Shown here piece by piece: positions 6,636 through 13,497 of a DNA stretch of 16,081 nt. Location: positions 1-16,081 of the forward strand of contig JACQJU010000009.1 in the NCBI GenBank assembly GCA_016204905.1, given 5' to 3'. Source of the DNA: Candidatus Gottesmanbacteria bacterium. Its GTDB lineage: Bacteria; Patescibacteriota; Microgenomatia; 2-02-FULL-39-11. A program made the translations under genes and the position numbers. The notes below the pieces were generated by a model that ran no database searches, was not told the DNA's origin, and saw only the letters and a program-made list of their open reading frames with translations. Numbering within the stretch: position 1 is the first letter of the stretch; each line of letters starts with the position of its first letter.

Positions 6636-9248
6636 TTGATCAGTCATATCGATAAACTTAAAGTGCGCCATATTGTCTTCTTATCTCTTCTTGTCGTAGT
6701 TGGTGTCTATTTGGCGACTAATTCTTATGTTTATTTCAAAGTAAGCCGACTTATAAGTGAAGCGCAAGAGATTAATAAGGGACAATCAGAATCGAACGAT
6801 AGACTTCCTGAATTTTTAGCAAATGAAGTTCTTGTAAAGGTGAAAAAAGAGACACGGCAGAAAATAAAAGAAAATCCTAAAGATACGGGGTTAAGTTCCT
6901 TAAATGATATATTTACTCGCCACAAAGTCACAAGTTTTCAGAGAATCGCAAAATCAGGGCCTCGATCGAGCAAAGAGGCAGAGATATTTTCCTGGTATCT
7001 TGTTCGACTGACAGAGGAGTCTGCCATAATCTCTGGATCATTCGACGTCAAAACAAGTTTGCTCACCTCAAAGAATCCGAAAGCTTCAACATTAAGAAAT
7101 TTTATGTCTGATTTGAAAAACGACAGCAATGTTGAAACATTTGAACCAAATTTTGTCGTCACTGCTTTACAAAGTCCTTCACCCACAGGTTCTTCAGATA
7201 CAGAACCACCAACAGCCCCTCAAATCTATATTAGTCGGGTAAATAGCCCAACCTTAGTTTATTTACAATGGTATCCATCAACTGATAATGTGGGAATAAA
7301 TGGGTATAAAGTATATGAAAATGGTGTTCTTCGTTATACATTACCTGGTACTTGGACCAACGTCCAAATGACGGTTAACCCTAATACTACCTATACCTAC
7401 TATCTGACAGGAGTAGATCTGGCAGGAAATGAAGGACCTGCTTCTAATCAAGTTACCTTGACTACCCCGCCGCTCGATTCTAGTCCAACTCCAACAGTAA
7501 CTCCATTTATAAGTCCAACACCCAGCCTTGCGCCGACTGGGACAACGGGTCCCTCGGGACCATCAGGAGGTACTGGAGCAACAGGGCCAACCGGTGTAGT
7601 AAATGATCCTTATTATGCTTCCTATGGCTCATGGGGACAACCATATGCAGATATGTGGGGGATGAAGAAAATAAACCCTGAAGGAGTCTGGAGCCAGACT
7701 ACAGGATCTACGTCGGTTGCGGTTGCTGATATTGATACGGGCGTTGACCGCAATCATGAGGATCTTAAAGATAACATGTGGGTAAATACTGGTGAGACGC
7801 CAGGCAACGGAACAGATGATGACGCAAATGGATTTGTCGATGACTACTATGGCTGGGATTTTGTCAATAATGACAATGATCCAATGGATGATCATGGTCA
7901 TGGAACCCATACCGTAGGTACGATAATGGCTGTTGGCAACAATGGTTTAGGCGTTGTAGGAGTCAACTGGGTAGGCAGAATCATGGCGATTAAGTTCCTC
8001 AACGGAAGCGGCAGCGGTACCTTGAATGGGGGAGCCAGCGCACTTACCTATGCTGCAGATATGGGAGCAAGACTTTCCTCCAATAGTTGGGGGTGTAACT
8101 GTCAAAGTGCCATTATCGATGATGCGGTGAAATACGAACATGACAAGGGTATGGTGGTTGTTGTTGCCGCCGGAAATAGTAATAGTGATGCTTTGAATTT
8201 CTCTCCCGCATCGATCGAACGTGCGACCACGGTTGGGGCAACAGATGTATCCGATGCCAAAGCATCTTTTTCAAATTATGGAGCTAAAATTGATGTAGTT
8301 GCGCCTGGCGTCGATATCCTCTCGACAAAATCTTCACTGGGAACTGTATGTTCAAGTACAGTAATTGGTACGAATTATTGCCGCTTATCTGGAACATCGA
8401 TGGCAACTCCGCATGTTGCAGGATTGGCAGCTCTTCTTCTTGCGAAAAATCCCGGACTCACCAACGAAGAGATCCGTCAGTTGTTACGGGCTGGCGCAGA
8501 CGATCTTGGGTCTTTGGGAAAAGATAATACCTTTGGATACGGGAGGATCAATGCAGCTAATACGTTTACACTTGTTAAACCATTGACATCGTTTATCTCA
8601 AGTCCAAGGAATAGATATAAAGCGCTCACTTCAATAGTTGATATCAAGGGGACTGCCTCAGGAAGCACCTTTTCTCGTTATACGCTTTCAATAGGAGCAG
8701 GAAGAAACCCAACAAGTTGGACAGAGGTAGCAAACTCTACAAACCAGGTTACGAATGCAACGCTTGCTACAATCGATCTTTCTTCTTATTCTGCTGGGTT
8801 ATATACCATACGTTTGACTGTTGAGGATACGAGTGGAAAGACGTATGATTTTTTTATCTATGATTTAGAGAGAGTCTCATCTCCTCCAACCCCAACCAGT
8901 ACACCAACGCCGCTTGCTAGTCCAACTCCGACCCCATTGCTACCGACTCCGACTCCTGATCTTCAAGGACCAACTGTTTCGATCACCTACCCCCCAGATG
9001 GGGCAATAGTAAAACGATTAAGTGTGGTGAATATTACTGCAACGGCAGTAGATCCGTCAGGCGTGGTAAAGGTAGTATTTTATATAAACGGTAAGTTGAA
9101 GTGTACTATTAGTACACCAAATCTTAATTCTTATCCCTGCAGTTGGGCGGTACCTGCAAAGAAAGGTGTCGTCTATACGATCCAAACGACGGCGTATGAT
9201 ACTCTTGGTAATAGCGCCTCAACGAGCATAAAGGTAACTTCTCAATAA
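6636..9248 (+). CDS. Secreted/anchored subtilisin-family (S8) serine protease, multidomain
   Basis: An 870-residue extracellular protease. Domains in order: a hydrophobic export segment (residues 12-28); an inhibitor-like propeptide region (about 57-178); a fibronectin type III-like domain (about 191-278); a Pro/Thr linker with six collagen-like Gly-X-Y triplets (302-320); the S8 catalytic domain (about 335-645); a beta-sandwich (about 648-745); a second Pro-Thr linker (750-775); and a C-terminal Ig-like domain (778-870) with a likely disulfide pair CTIS/CSW. The triad is visible: Asp367 in DIDTGVD, His422 in HGHGTH, Ser588 in GTSMATPHVAG, with oxyanion Asn514 in AAGN. There is no LPXTG-type or C-terminal sorting signal. 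The start is TTG 6636, because an in-frame stop lies just upstream and the -10 box ends 8 nt before it; GTG 6663 is the alternative. It probably digests external protein for uptake or acts on a host surface. Confidence 0.92.
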   Translation: MISHIDKLKVRHIVFLSLLVVVGVYLATNSYVYFKVSRLISEAQEINKGQSESNDRLPEFLANEVLVKVKKETRQKIKENPKDTGLSSLNDIFTRHKVTSFQRIAKSGPRSSKEAEIFSWYLVRLTEESAIISGSFDVKTSLLTSKNPKASTLRNFMSDLKNDSNVETFEPNFVVTALQSPSPTGSSDTEPPTAPQIYISRVNSPTLVYLQWYPSTDNVGINGYKVYENGVLRYTLPGTWTNVQMTVNPNTTYTYYLTGVDLAGNEGPASNQVTLTTPPLDSSPTPTVTPFISPTPSLAPTGTTGPSGPSGGTGATGPTGVVNDPYYASYGSWGQPYADMWGMKKINPEGVWSQTTGSTSVAVADIDTGVDRNHEDLKDNMWVNTGETPGNGTDDDANGFVDDYYGWDFVNNDNDPMDDHGHGTHTVGTIMAVGNNGLGVVGVNWVGRIMAIKFLNGSGSGTLNGGASALTYAADMGARLSSNSWGCNCQSAIIDDAVKYEHDKGMVVVVAAGNSNSDALNFSPASIERATTVGATDVSDAKASFSNYGAKIDVVAPGVDILSTKSSLGTVCSSTVIGTNYCRLSGTSMATPHVAGLAALLLAKNPGLTNEEIRQLLRAGADDLGSLGKDNTFGYGRINAANTFTLVKPLTSFISSPRNRYKALTSIVDIKGTASGSTFSRYTLSIGAGRNPTSWTEVANSTNQVTNATLATIDLSSYSAGLYTIRLTVEDTSGKTYDFFIYDLERVSSPPTPTSTPTPLASPTPTPLLPTPTPDLQGPTVSITYPPDGAIVKRLSVVNITATAVDPSGVVKVVFYINGKLKCTISTPNLNSYPCSWAVPAKKGVVYTIQTTAYDTLGNSASTSIKVTSQ

Positions 9249-9316
9249 ATTTTAGATAAAAAAGTTATTTCTTCTCCGATTTGTTTGATGAGATTTAATC
9301 GCTCTTCTGTAGTCAT
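9242..9316 (-). pseudogene. Displaced 5' end of a diverged tyrS
   Basis: On the minus strand, ATG 9316 opens MTTEERLNLIKQIGEEI, matching the first 17 residues of the intact TyrRS with one Val/Ile change. It then runs into seven unrelated codons and TGA at 9242-9244. Of the 17 codons, six differ synonymously (for example AGG against CGA) and one conservatively, so this piece diverged as a working coding sequence before it was cut off. The TATAAT box 6 nt upstream and about 60 bp of promoter-side sequence are also similar, up to a GGGG near 9377. It lies on the far side of the protease gene from tyrS, in the same orientation. It cannot encode an enzyme. Confidence 0.85.
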
Positions 9317-9347
9317 AGGGAGATTATAGCATAAGAAAAAGGAGATA

Positions 9348-9376
9348 TTTACAAATAAAAAATCCCTTCACAAGGG
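9348..9376 (-). terminator. Possible intrinsic terminator, minus strand
   Basis: CCCTT at 9364-9368 pairs with AAGGG at 9372-9376 around a 3-nt loop. Read on the minus strand, the hairpin is followed by ATTTTTTATTTG. It would shield the tyrS remnant and the protease end from antisense transcription. In the plus direction, a T run follows only after about 11 nt, so it is a weaker stop for the protease mRNA. Confidence 0.35.
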
Positions 9377-9396
9377 GCAATTTAACTTTTTTGGAA

Positions 9397-9471
9397 ATGA
9401 CACCAGAAAAAAACCCTAAAGAACCACCACAATGGTCTAAACGTCCAGAGGTAAGAGTTCACGATCTTTGA
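9397..9471 (+). pseudogene. Truncated small ORF cut by the MITE-like element
   Basis: ATG 9397 opens 18 codons of ordinary-looking sequence (MTPEKNPKEPPQWSKRPE). The terminal repeat of the palindromic element at 9450-9612 then begins, and the frame ends inside it at TGA 9469-9471. It may be the 5' stub of a gene that once stood divergently upstream of the displaced tyrS. A chance ORF cannot be excluded. Confidence 0.3.
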
Positions 9472-9612
9472 CAAAACTGTATCATTCTGTGTCATCCTGA
9501 ATTTATTTCAGGATCCGATCTTTAGTTAATTTAGATTATCAAAAACCTAAAAACAGATGCTGAAACAAGCTCAGCATGACAACGGCTGTGTCAAGAAGTG
9601 TGAACTCTTACC
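9450..9612. mobile_element. MITE-like palindromic element with REP-like hairpins
   Basis: The ends form a perfect 13-bp inverted repeat, GGTAAGAGTTCAC at 9450-9462 and its complement at 9600-9612. The similarity continues inward in imperfect form through a TTGACA-like stretch into two mutually inverted hairpins: ATCCTGAA/TTCAGGAT (9494-9501 and 9507-9514) and ATGCTGA/TCAGCAT (9557-9563 and 9571-9577). The whole 163-bp element is thus an imperfect palindrome without coding capacity, as expected for a non-autonomous transposon derivative or a REP/BIME-type repeat. No target-site duplication is evident. It sits 14 bp upstream of the -35 box of the RNA-binding protein gene. Confidence 0.65.
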
Positions 9613-9626
9613 CTACTTAAATACAT

Positions 9627-9654
9627 TTGACACAAAAAAATATTTTGTTATACT
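9627..9654 (+). promoter_or_regulatory. Promoter of the RRM protein gene
   Basis: TTGACA at 9627-9632 and TATACT at 9649-9654 have a 16-bp spacer. The start would be near 9661, giving a leader of about 290 nt, in sharp contrast to the near-zero leaders elsewhere in the window. Confidence 0.6.
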
Positions 9655-9660
9655 ATGATT

Positions 9661-9950
9661 AATTAGTTAGTTTTCGTTTTTTCTTTTTTGTATCTGCGAA
9701 TTTACGCAATCCACAAAAAGGTAACGATTATAAAAGATACTCTGTGATTCAGCTTCTTAATTTAAATACAGTAAATAGTCAGCCATATCTTACTTCAAGA
9801 CTTAACTCAATCTTATTCACTCGTCGTCTTGAAGAGCGATTCTTTGGTGGGACGTCAAACGTCCCAGCCAAGTTTGACTTGGCGGACGTAAGAAACTGTA
9901 AAACTCAATTATATTCGTTAACAGTTTCTAACGAGAGGCGGTGAGATAGA
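9661..9950 (+). promoter_or_regulatory. Long structured 5' leader of the RRM protein mRNA
   Basis: Four perfect inverted repeats follow one another: CTTCAAGAC 9793-9801 with 9826-9834; TGGGACGT 9848-9855 with 9859-9866; GCCAAGT 9867-9873 with 9877-9883; and AGAAACTGT 9891-9899 with 9921-9929. The second and third hairpins are adjacent, and GTCAAAC (9854-9860) is fully complementary to GTTTGAC (9872-9878), so an alternative fold joining the two is possible. The fourth ends 4 nt before the Shine-Dalgarno region GAGGCGGTGA (9934-9943) that serves the GTG at 9951. A 66-codon frame runs through the leader (9744-9944), but its repeats explain it better as RNA structure. Control by temperature or by the encoded RNA-binding protein is an inference. 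Confidence 0.55.
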
Positions 9951-10295
9951 GTGAACAAAAAATTATACGTAGGTAATCTTCTTTATGAAGTAACCGATGA
10001 AGAGCTCAAAACTCTATTTGCTCAGGCTGGAAATGTGGTCTCAGCCACAGTCATCCGTTATCAAGACACAGGCCGATCAAAAGGATTCGGATTTGTCGAG
10101 ATGGAGACTGAAGAGGCTGCTCAAAAAGCAATCGACAGCCTAAATGGTCAAGACAATAAAGGTCGAAAACTCGTCGTATCTGAAGCTAGACCCCCAAGAC
10201 CAAGAAATGACTTTGGTGGTGGAGGAGGCGGATATCGAGGTGGAGGAAGACGAGGAGGCTATGGAGGCGGTGGAGATATGGGAATGCAAGGTTGA
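9951..10295 (+). CDS. Glycine-rich RRM RNA-binding protein
   Basis: A 114-residue cytosolic RNA-binding protein with one RNA recognition motif. RNP2 is LYVGNL at residues 5-10 and RNP1 is KGFGFVEM at 44-51, followed by an Arg/Pro hinge and a glycine/arginine-rich tail (89-114: GGGGG, YRGGGRRGGYGGGG). This is the architecture of cyanobacterial Rbp proteins and plant glycine-rich RNA-binding proteins, several of which are cold-induced. The likely role is RNA chaperone or mRNA stability factor. The start is GTG, chosen because a good Shine-Dalgarno sits 7 nt upstream and the RRM begins at once. The long hairpin-rich leader suggests post-transcriptional control, possibly autoregulation. No partner gene is adjacent. 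Confidence 0.92.
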   Translation: MNKKLYVGNLLYEVTDEELKTLFAQAGNVVSATVIRYQDTGRSKGFGFVEMETEEAAQKAIDSLNGQDNKGRKLVVSEARPPRPRNDFGGGGGGYRGGGRRGGYGGGGDMGMQG

Positions 10296-10588
10296 AATAG
10301 AATTGAGGTAAAGGCAAAGAAGCCAGTTTGGGAAAGGAGATTAGGAAATTTGGATTTTTAATTCAAAAGACCAACTTCAAACTTCAAACTTCTATACAAG
10401 CTTCCTAACCTTTTAATCTTAGACTGATTTCAGTAGATAGCTAGCTCCATACAAGGTATGGTTATGGGGCTAGAGATTTGCTTTGTTGTTGTCTTTCATA
10501 ATTTTTTTGTTAAACTTTCTTCCGTTTACATATCGGGTGCGTAATTTGAGGTTGAAATTATGAAAGGATTATGATACTATAGGACAAT
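10296..10588. other. Intergenic region with repeats and a stem-loop
   Basis: No convincing gene. It holds a heptamer repeat (ACTTCAA, 2.7 copies, 10374-10392). It also holds an imperfect long-range inverted repeat joining TTAGGAA near 10341 to TTCCTAA near 10402, which could act as an untidy terminator for the RRM gene. A stem-loop pairs CTAGCTCCATA (10441-10451) with TATGGGGCTAG (10463-10473), 10 Watson-Crick pairs plus one G-U, and its loop can alternatively form CCATAC/GTATGG. The T-rich tract follows only about 30 nt later, so it is not a standard terminator. Confidence 0.4.
10546..10575 (+). promoter_or_regulatory. Candidate promoter of the 10589 gene
   Basis: TTGAGG at 10546-10551 and TATGAT at 10570-10575, 18 bp apart, with the ATG 13 nt after the -10 box. 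An alternative pair is TTGAAA 10552 with TACTAT 10575. Confidence 0.4.
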
Positions 10589-10882
10589 ATGAAAGAAAGC
10601 ACTCCGTTTATTATTCGCATAGTTGATGAAAATTCTCCACTTGTTGTATGTAGTCCGGGAGTCCTACTTAACCATCAACCAATGGCGAAATTATATGCTC
10701 AGTTGATCGGAGTGGAATATGCCCTAGCTGAGTATGTTGGAGGAATTGCCGGAGTCCAGCGTGAAAAAGATTCTCTAGAATATTATTTTATAGACGGCAT
10801 GGTTGCCATGATGCCAGCAACAAAGACACAATTCCTACTGGCTCAACAGGTGGACGTAGTGATAGTTAATAAGCCTAAATGA
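10589..10882 (+). CDS. Small hypothetical protein (97 aa)
   Basis: Unrecognised. It is a compact alpha/beta-looking protein with strands near the start (PFIIRIVDE, PLVVCS), a helix with alanines and leucines (MAKLYAQLIGVEYALAEYV) and a final strand (VDVVIVNKP). There is no signal peptide or membrane helix. The ATG at 10589 has a promoter just upstream and only a weak AGGA. Its stop lies 16 bp before the oldest tgt remnant, which converges on it, so it may be the original neighbour of tgt or the last gene of an even older cargo unit. Confidence 0.6.
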   Translation: MKESTPFIIRIVDENSPLVVCSPGVLLNHQPMAKLYAQLIGVEYALAEYVGGIAGVQREKDSLEYYFIDGMVAMMPATKTQFLLAQQVDVVIVNKPK

Positions 10883-10898
10883 GAATACTAAGAAAAAT

Positions 10899-10994
10899 TT
10901 AGCGAAAAATATTTAATTTTTCCTACTTCAAATCTAAAAATTGCTTTCCCTTAATAACTTCTCAAATACTTTTCATTAAATCTACATAAAGTCG
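10899..10994 (-). pseudogene. Oldest displaced tgt 3' end (decayed)
   Basis: Read on the minus strand, 32 codons give RLYVDLMKSI, a TGA in place of Arg, EVIKGKQFLDLK, a TAG in place of Lys, then EKLNIFR and a TAA stop. This aligns along its length with the Tgt C-terminus (QFYADLMKKIREAI...). The two stops are single-base decay products of arginine and lysine codons. It starts at the same codon and has the same length as the younger copy at 13494-13589. It cannot be functional and marks the left border of the accessory island. Confidence 0.75.
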
Positions 10995-11021
10995 CAGAAA
11001 TAATTGCTTACTTGGTATATC

Positions 11022-11049
11022 TTGACAACTGTACATTTAAGTGTATATT
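11022..11049 (+). promoter_or_regulatory. Promoter of the phd-vapC module
   Basis: TTGACA at 11022-11027 and TATATT at 11044-11049 with a 16-bp spacer. It begins 27 bp after the border of the tgt remnant, so the cargo brought or kept its own promoter. The start codon at 11059 is 9 nt beyond the -10. Confidence 0.6.
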
Positions 11050-11057
11050 TTAATGTA
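11032..11057. promoter_or_regulatory. Candidate operator of the phd-vapC module
   Basis: The inverted repeat TACATT (11032-11037) / AATGTA (11052-11057) spans the -10 box and the expected transcription start. This is the position expected for autorepression by the antitoxin or toxin-antitoxin complex. Six-base arms make this moderate evidence. Confidence 0.4.
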
Positions 11058-11058
11058 T

Positions 11059-11328
11059 ATGAATTACATCACTACTACCCAGTTAAGAACAAAATCATCA
11101 GAGCTAGTAGAGACTCTTAAAAAAGGAGGATCGGTTTCTTTGATTCACCGTTCAAAAGTTGTTGCTGAGATTAGACCGAAAAACGAACCAAAACCACTTA
11201 CGAAATTTGACATCAAAAAATTACAAAAATTAGCAGAAAAACTCAATTTACCTAAAACTTCCTATAAAGAAAGGGAGAAAAGATATAGAAACCATTTAAC
11301 AGAAAAATATGGCAAGGGTCTTTCTTGA
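11059..11328 (+). CDS. Antitoxin, Phd/YefM family
   Basis: A DNA-binding antitoxin that neutralises the adjacent PIN-domain nuclease and probably represses its own operon. The N-terminal fold shows the Phd/YefM pattern: ITTTQLRTKSSELVETLKKG, then SVSLIHRSKVVAEIRP, with a basic helical C-terminus that would wrap the toxin. I chose ATG 11059 (MNYITTTQ), 89 residues, because it lies 9 nt after the -10 box. The upstream GTG at 11041 lies inside the promoter and can be ruled out. ATG 11053 would add two residues. The gene overlaps the toxin by 20 bp, as is typical for such pairs. Confidence 0.85.
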   Translation: MNYITTTQLRTKSSELVETLKKGGSVSLIHRSKVVAEIRPKNEPKPLTKFDIKKLQKLAEKLNLPKTSYKEREKRYRNHLTEKYGKGLS

Positions 11329-11686
11329 TACGAATTATTTTATTGACTCAATTCACAGAAAACCTGAACGCAGAATTGTAACCTCTTTGGAAAATCACAT
11401 AGTATACATCTCTCCTTTATCGCTTCATATTTATTGCTATATCTATAAGCTAAAAATTCCAGACAGGAGGGTTAGTGCCCAGAGAGATACATTCCAGATT
11501 GTAGAACTTTCAGAGGACATCGTAGATAAATCTTTGATCGGGCCAACGCCAGATTTTGAAGATAATGTACAGCTCCATAGCGCAGCTTCGGCAGAATGTG
11601 ATTTTTTCTTAACAGAAGATAAACAGTTACTTAAATTGACCTTTTTTGGCAAGGTACAGCTTGTGAATAATCTGATAAGAGATTAA
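11309..11686 (+). CDS. Toxin, PIN-domain ribonuclease (VapC-like)
   Basis: A 125-residue PIN-domain protein, probably a magnesium-dependent RNase toxin acting on cytosolic RNA. Acidic metal-site residues are visible: Asp7 in VFLDTNYFID, Asp85 with Glu84 in DFEDNVQLHSA, and Asp104 or its neighbour Glu103 in DFFLTEDKQLL. The usual second glutamate near residue 40 is not obvious (SPLSLHIYCY), so the active site may be atypical or weakened. There is no Shine-Dalgarno; the ATG lies inside the antitoxin gene, so translation is probably coupled. The antitoxin family (Phd/YefM) and PIN toxin are a commonly observed pairing. Confidence 0.85.
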   Translation: MARVFLDTNYFIDSIHRKPERRIVTSLENHIVYISPLSLHIYCYIYKLKIPDRRVSAQRDTFQIVELSEDIVDKSLIGPTPDFEDNVQLHSAASAECDFFLTEDKQLLKLTFFGKVQLVNNLIRD

Positions 11687-11751
11687 TATTTACCACTTCT
11701 TTTTGGTGTGGGCGAGAAATTTCCTTTTAAAATTTTGTTTGATTTCGTTGT

Positions 11752-11757
11752 TATAAT
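11752..11757 (+). promoter_or_regulatory. -10 box of the STAND ATPase gene
   Basis: A perfect TATAAT 16 nt before the ATG at 11774. No convincing -35 lies at the right distance. It suggests a separate short-leader transcript for the ATPase gene, apart from the toxin-antitoxin operon. Confidence 0.4.
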
Positions 11758-11773
11758 AGGATAAAATACGAAT

Positions 11774-12807
11774 ATGTCGACAGAATTTTTCTCACTAAAA
11801 GATTTTAACCACGTACGTGAAGTGGTACTCAAAACAAGAGGAGAATATTTACGACACCTAACAAATCCTTCAATCGGAGTTTATTGGGTTGTAGGACCTC
11901 GAGGAAGCGGTAAGACAAGCTTAGCATTGACTGCGGCAGCAGAATTGAAAAAAATGGAATTCAGCCTATTTTTGCCAGTTTTGGACAAAAACCACGAGAC
12001 TATCAGGTGTATAAGGATTCTTATTTTTTCCTAGATCATGTTAACGGTCATCCTAAACAGGAAGCTTTAGATTTTGAAAACTGGATTACTAGTCAACTGG
12101 GAGACAATACTCATTACGACCAGTTTTATAAAGTGAATGAAGCGTTAGGTAGGCCGAATAAAAGGGTAGGATTAGTTATCGACGACTTTGGCGAGGATAG
12201 AAAATATCCTAATAAAGATGGAGATAAAAGAGACACGATAACATGGTACTTACTAGTCAATCAAATTCTAGGAAACATTGTGTACAATGGCGGAGTTGTT
12301 CTACTAACCTCAACCCATGATGATATGAACTATCGACCTTTGGTAGATTTGAATTTAGTTAGATCAAAGAGAAAGTTTAAACAGGATAATTTGGTTGCTT
12401 ATGGAAAAAAGGAATTAGAGTCGTATCTTAAAAGATTTCATCCTGGTAAAGTACAAGATACTAAGCAGATCTTAAAGCTAAGCGGAGGAAATCCATTAGC
12501 TGCTGAAATTATTGCTTCGACAACTAATCCTCATGACTTCAATGCGGTTATACAAGAATTTCTCATATCCTGCGGCATCGAGATAAATGCAGCTAATAGT
12601 GTGAAGGAATATTTGATCGCTTTATCGAGTCATAATGGACCTATTAGCAATAGCCATGCACAAAAATTAATTGGTAAACAATTAGGTAGAGATATTTCCT
12701 TTCGTGAGGCGGGAGATATTTTAGGTATGTTGGATGGTTATGGATTAATCCACTCTCGATATCTTGACTTGGCAGTAAGGTCTCTAATTCAAAATTATAG
12801 AGAATAG
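11774..12807 (+). pseudogene. STAND-type ATPase gene with a -1 frameshift
   Basis: Two overlapping frames form one protein of about 344 residues. Frame one carries Walker A GPRGSGKT (residues 41-48) and runs out at 12034. Frame two carries Walker B GLVIDDFGED (12169-12198), a sensor-like VVLLTSTHDD, the STAND GxP signature LSGGNPLA (about 12478-12501), and a C-terminal winged-helix-like region. Frame two is open well upstream of its first GTG, and joining the frames near an A7 run (11948-11954) gives a smooth reading ELKKNGIQPIFASFGQ. The likely causes are loss of one base, a sequencing error, or slippage at A7. STAND ATPases are signalling switches, often in defence or cell death, but this one lacks an obvious sensor repeat. 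The neighbouring 12833 gene is also frameshifted. Confidence 0.8.
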
Positions 12808-12832
12808 GCTAAAAGTTTAGATCGGATATGAT

Positions 12833-13497
12833 ATGGCTGAAGCGAGTCGTCAATTAGATGAACTTATCAGTAAAGCTAAGTTTTTAGATCGATTATTCGA
12901 CACGATTACTCAGTTTCCCAAAAAAATTGATCCTAAAGAATATACTCATGAATTGGCCGGATACATTCATGCAGATAATTGCTATCAATTTTTAAGGAGA
13001 GATTCTTACTATGGATCTCTTTTAAGTCCTGATGAAACATTGGAAAGGTATAGAACAATATATCCGAACAAAACCGTTGAGATTTCCTACTGTGGACAAT
13101 CGATCAAAGGCATTACTGTTCCCGATGGAGTGTTATTGAATGGTGAAGGTATGGTGAAGGTAATGTAAGTTATGTTTTTGAATATACAGCTCGAGACATT
13201 GTCGCTATTGCAGGTAGATTTAGTACATGGAATGATATCATAAGATTTAACAGAGGGAAAAAAGAGGGAATTATTCAAGCAACGCGAGTGATTTTTGTAG
13301 AACCAGATCCAGGAAGAGCTCGACCAACTTTCGAACATGTTTTTCAAAAAACTGGGGGAAAAGCTGAAGTAGTATTTACCGATTACAATTGGCACGATTT
13401 GGGAATAACTACTGATAAAGTTTTTAACTTTCCCATCCAAGATAGAAATAATCTTAGTCTTGCACAAGGAATAGAATTGAGAAATCAAAGAGGTTAA
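12833..13497 (+). pseudogene. PD-(D/E)XK-like gene broken by an 11-bp tandem duplication
   Basis: The first frame (12833-13168, 111 aa) stops shortly after the unit ATGGTGAAGGT is repeated perfectly in tandem (13140-13150 and 13151-13161). Removing one copy restores a single frame of 217 residues to TAA 13495-13497, reading through VLLNGEGNVSYVFEYTARD. The restored junction VPDGVLL...VFEYT resembles the core of PD-(D/E)XK nucleases (PD, then E-x-K), but threonine stands where lysine is expected, so the assignment is tentative and the protein could be catalytically dead. The N-terminal 85 residues are helical and unrecognised. It follows the ATPase gene by 25 bp, probably in one transcript. 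It is either a pseudogene or switchable by gain and loss of the repeat. Confidence 0.7.
13140..13161 (+). repeat. Perfect 11-bp tandem duplication
   Basis: ATGGTGAAGGT occurs twice without a gap and shifts the frame of the surrounding gene. Deleting one unit restores an open frame of 218 codons. Confidence 0.95.

Noticed and set aside
9744..9944. 66-codon frame in the leader of the RRM gene, ending just before the GTG start
   Set aside because: It runs through four perfect hairpins, has a GTG start without a ribosome site, and shows no protein-like composition. RNA structure explains the sequence better.
9249..9950. CRISPR array or tRNA gene in the long non-coding stretch
   Set aside because: No regularly spaced repeats and no cloverleaf or T-loop consensus were found. 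The repeats present are inverted pairs.
10441..10473. Stem-loop CTAGCTCCATA/TATGGGGCTAG as a terminator
   Set aside because: No T run follows directly, so I list it as an unexplained stem-loop in the intergenic entry and not as a terminator.
10470..10568. Minus-strand open stretch reading RTRYVNGRKFNKKI and ending at TAG
   Set aside because: There is no start codon between the upstream stop and this segment and I recognise no family. It could be another gene-end remnant, but there is no parent gene in the window to compare.
11041..11058. GTG 11041 as the start of the antitoxin
   Set aside because: It overlaps the -10 box and would precede the transcription start. ATG 11059 fits both the promoter and the family N-terminus.
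13087..13488. 133-codon minus-strand frame
   Set aside because: It is antisense to the repaired PD-(D/E)XK-like gene, whose plus-strand reading is continuous once one 11-bp unit is removed.
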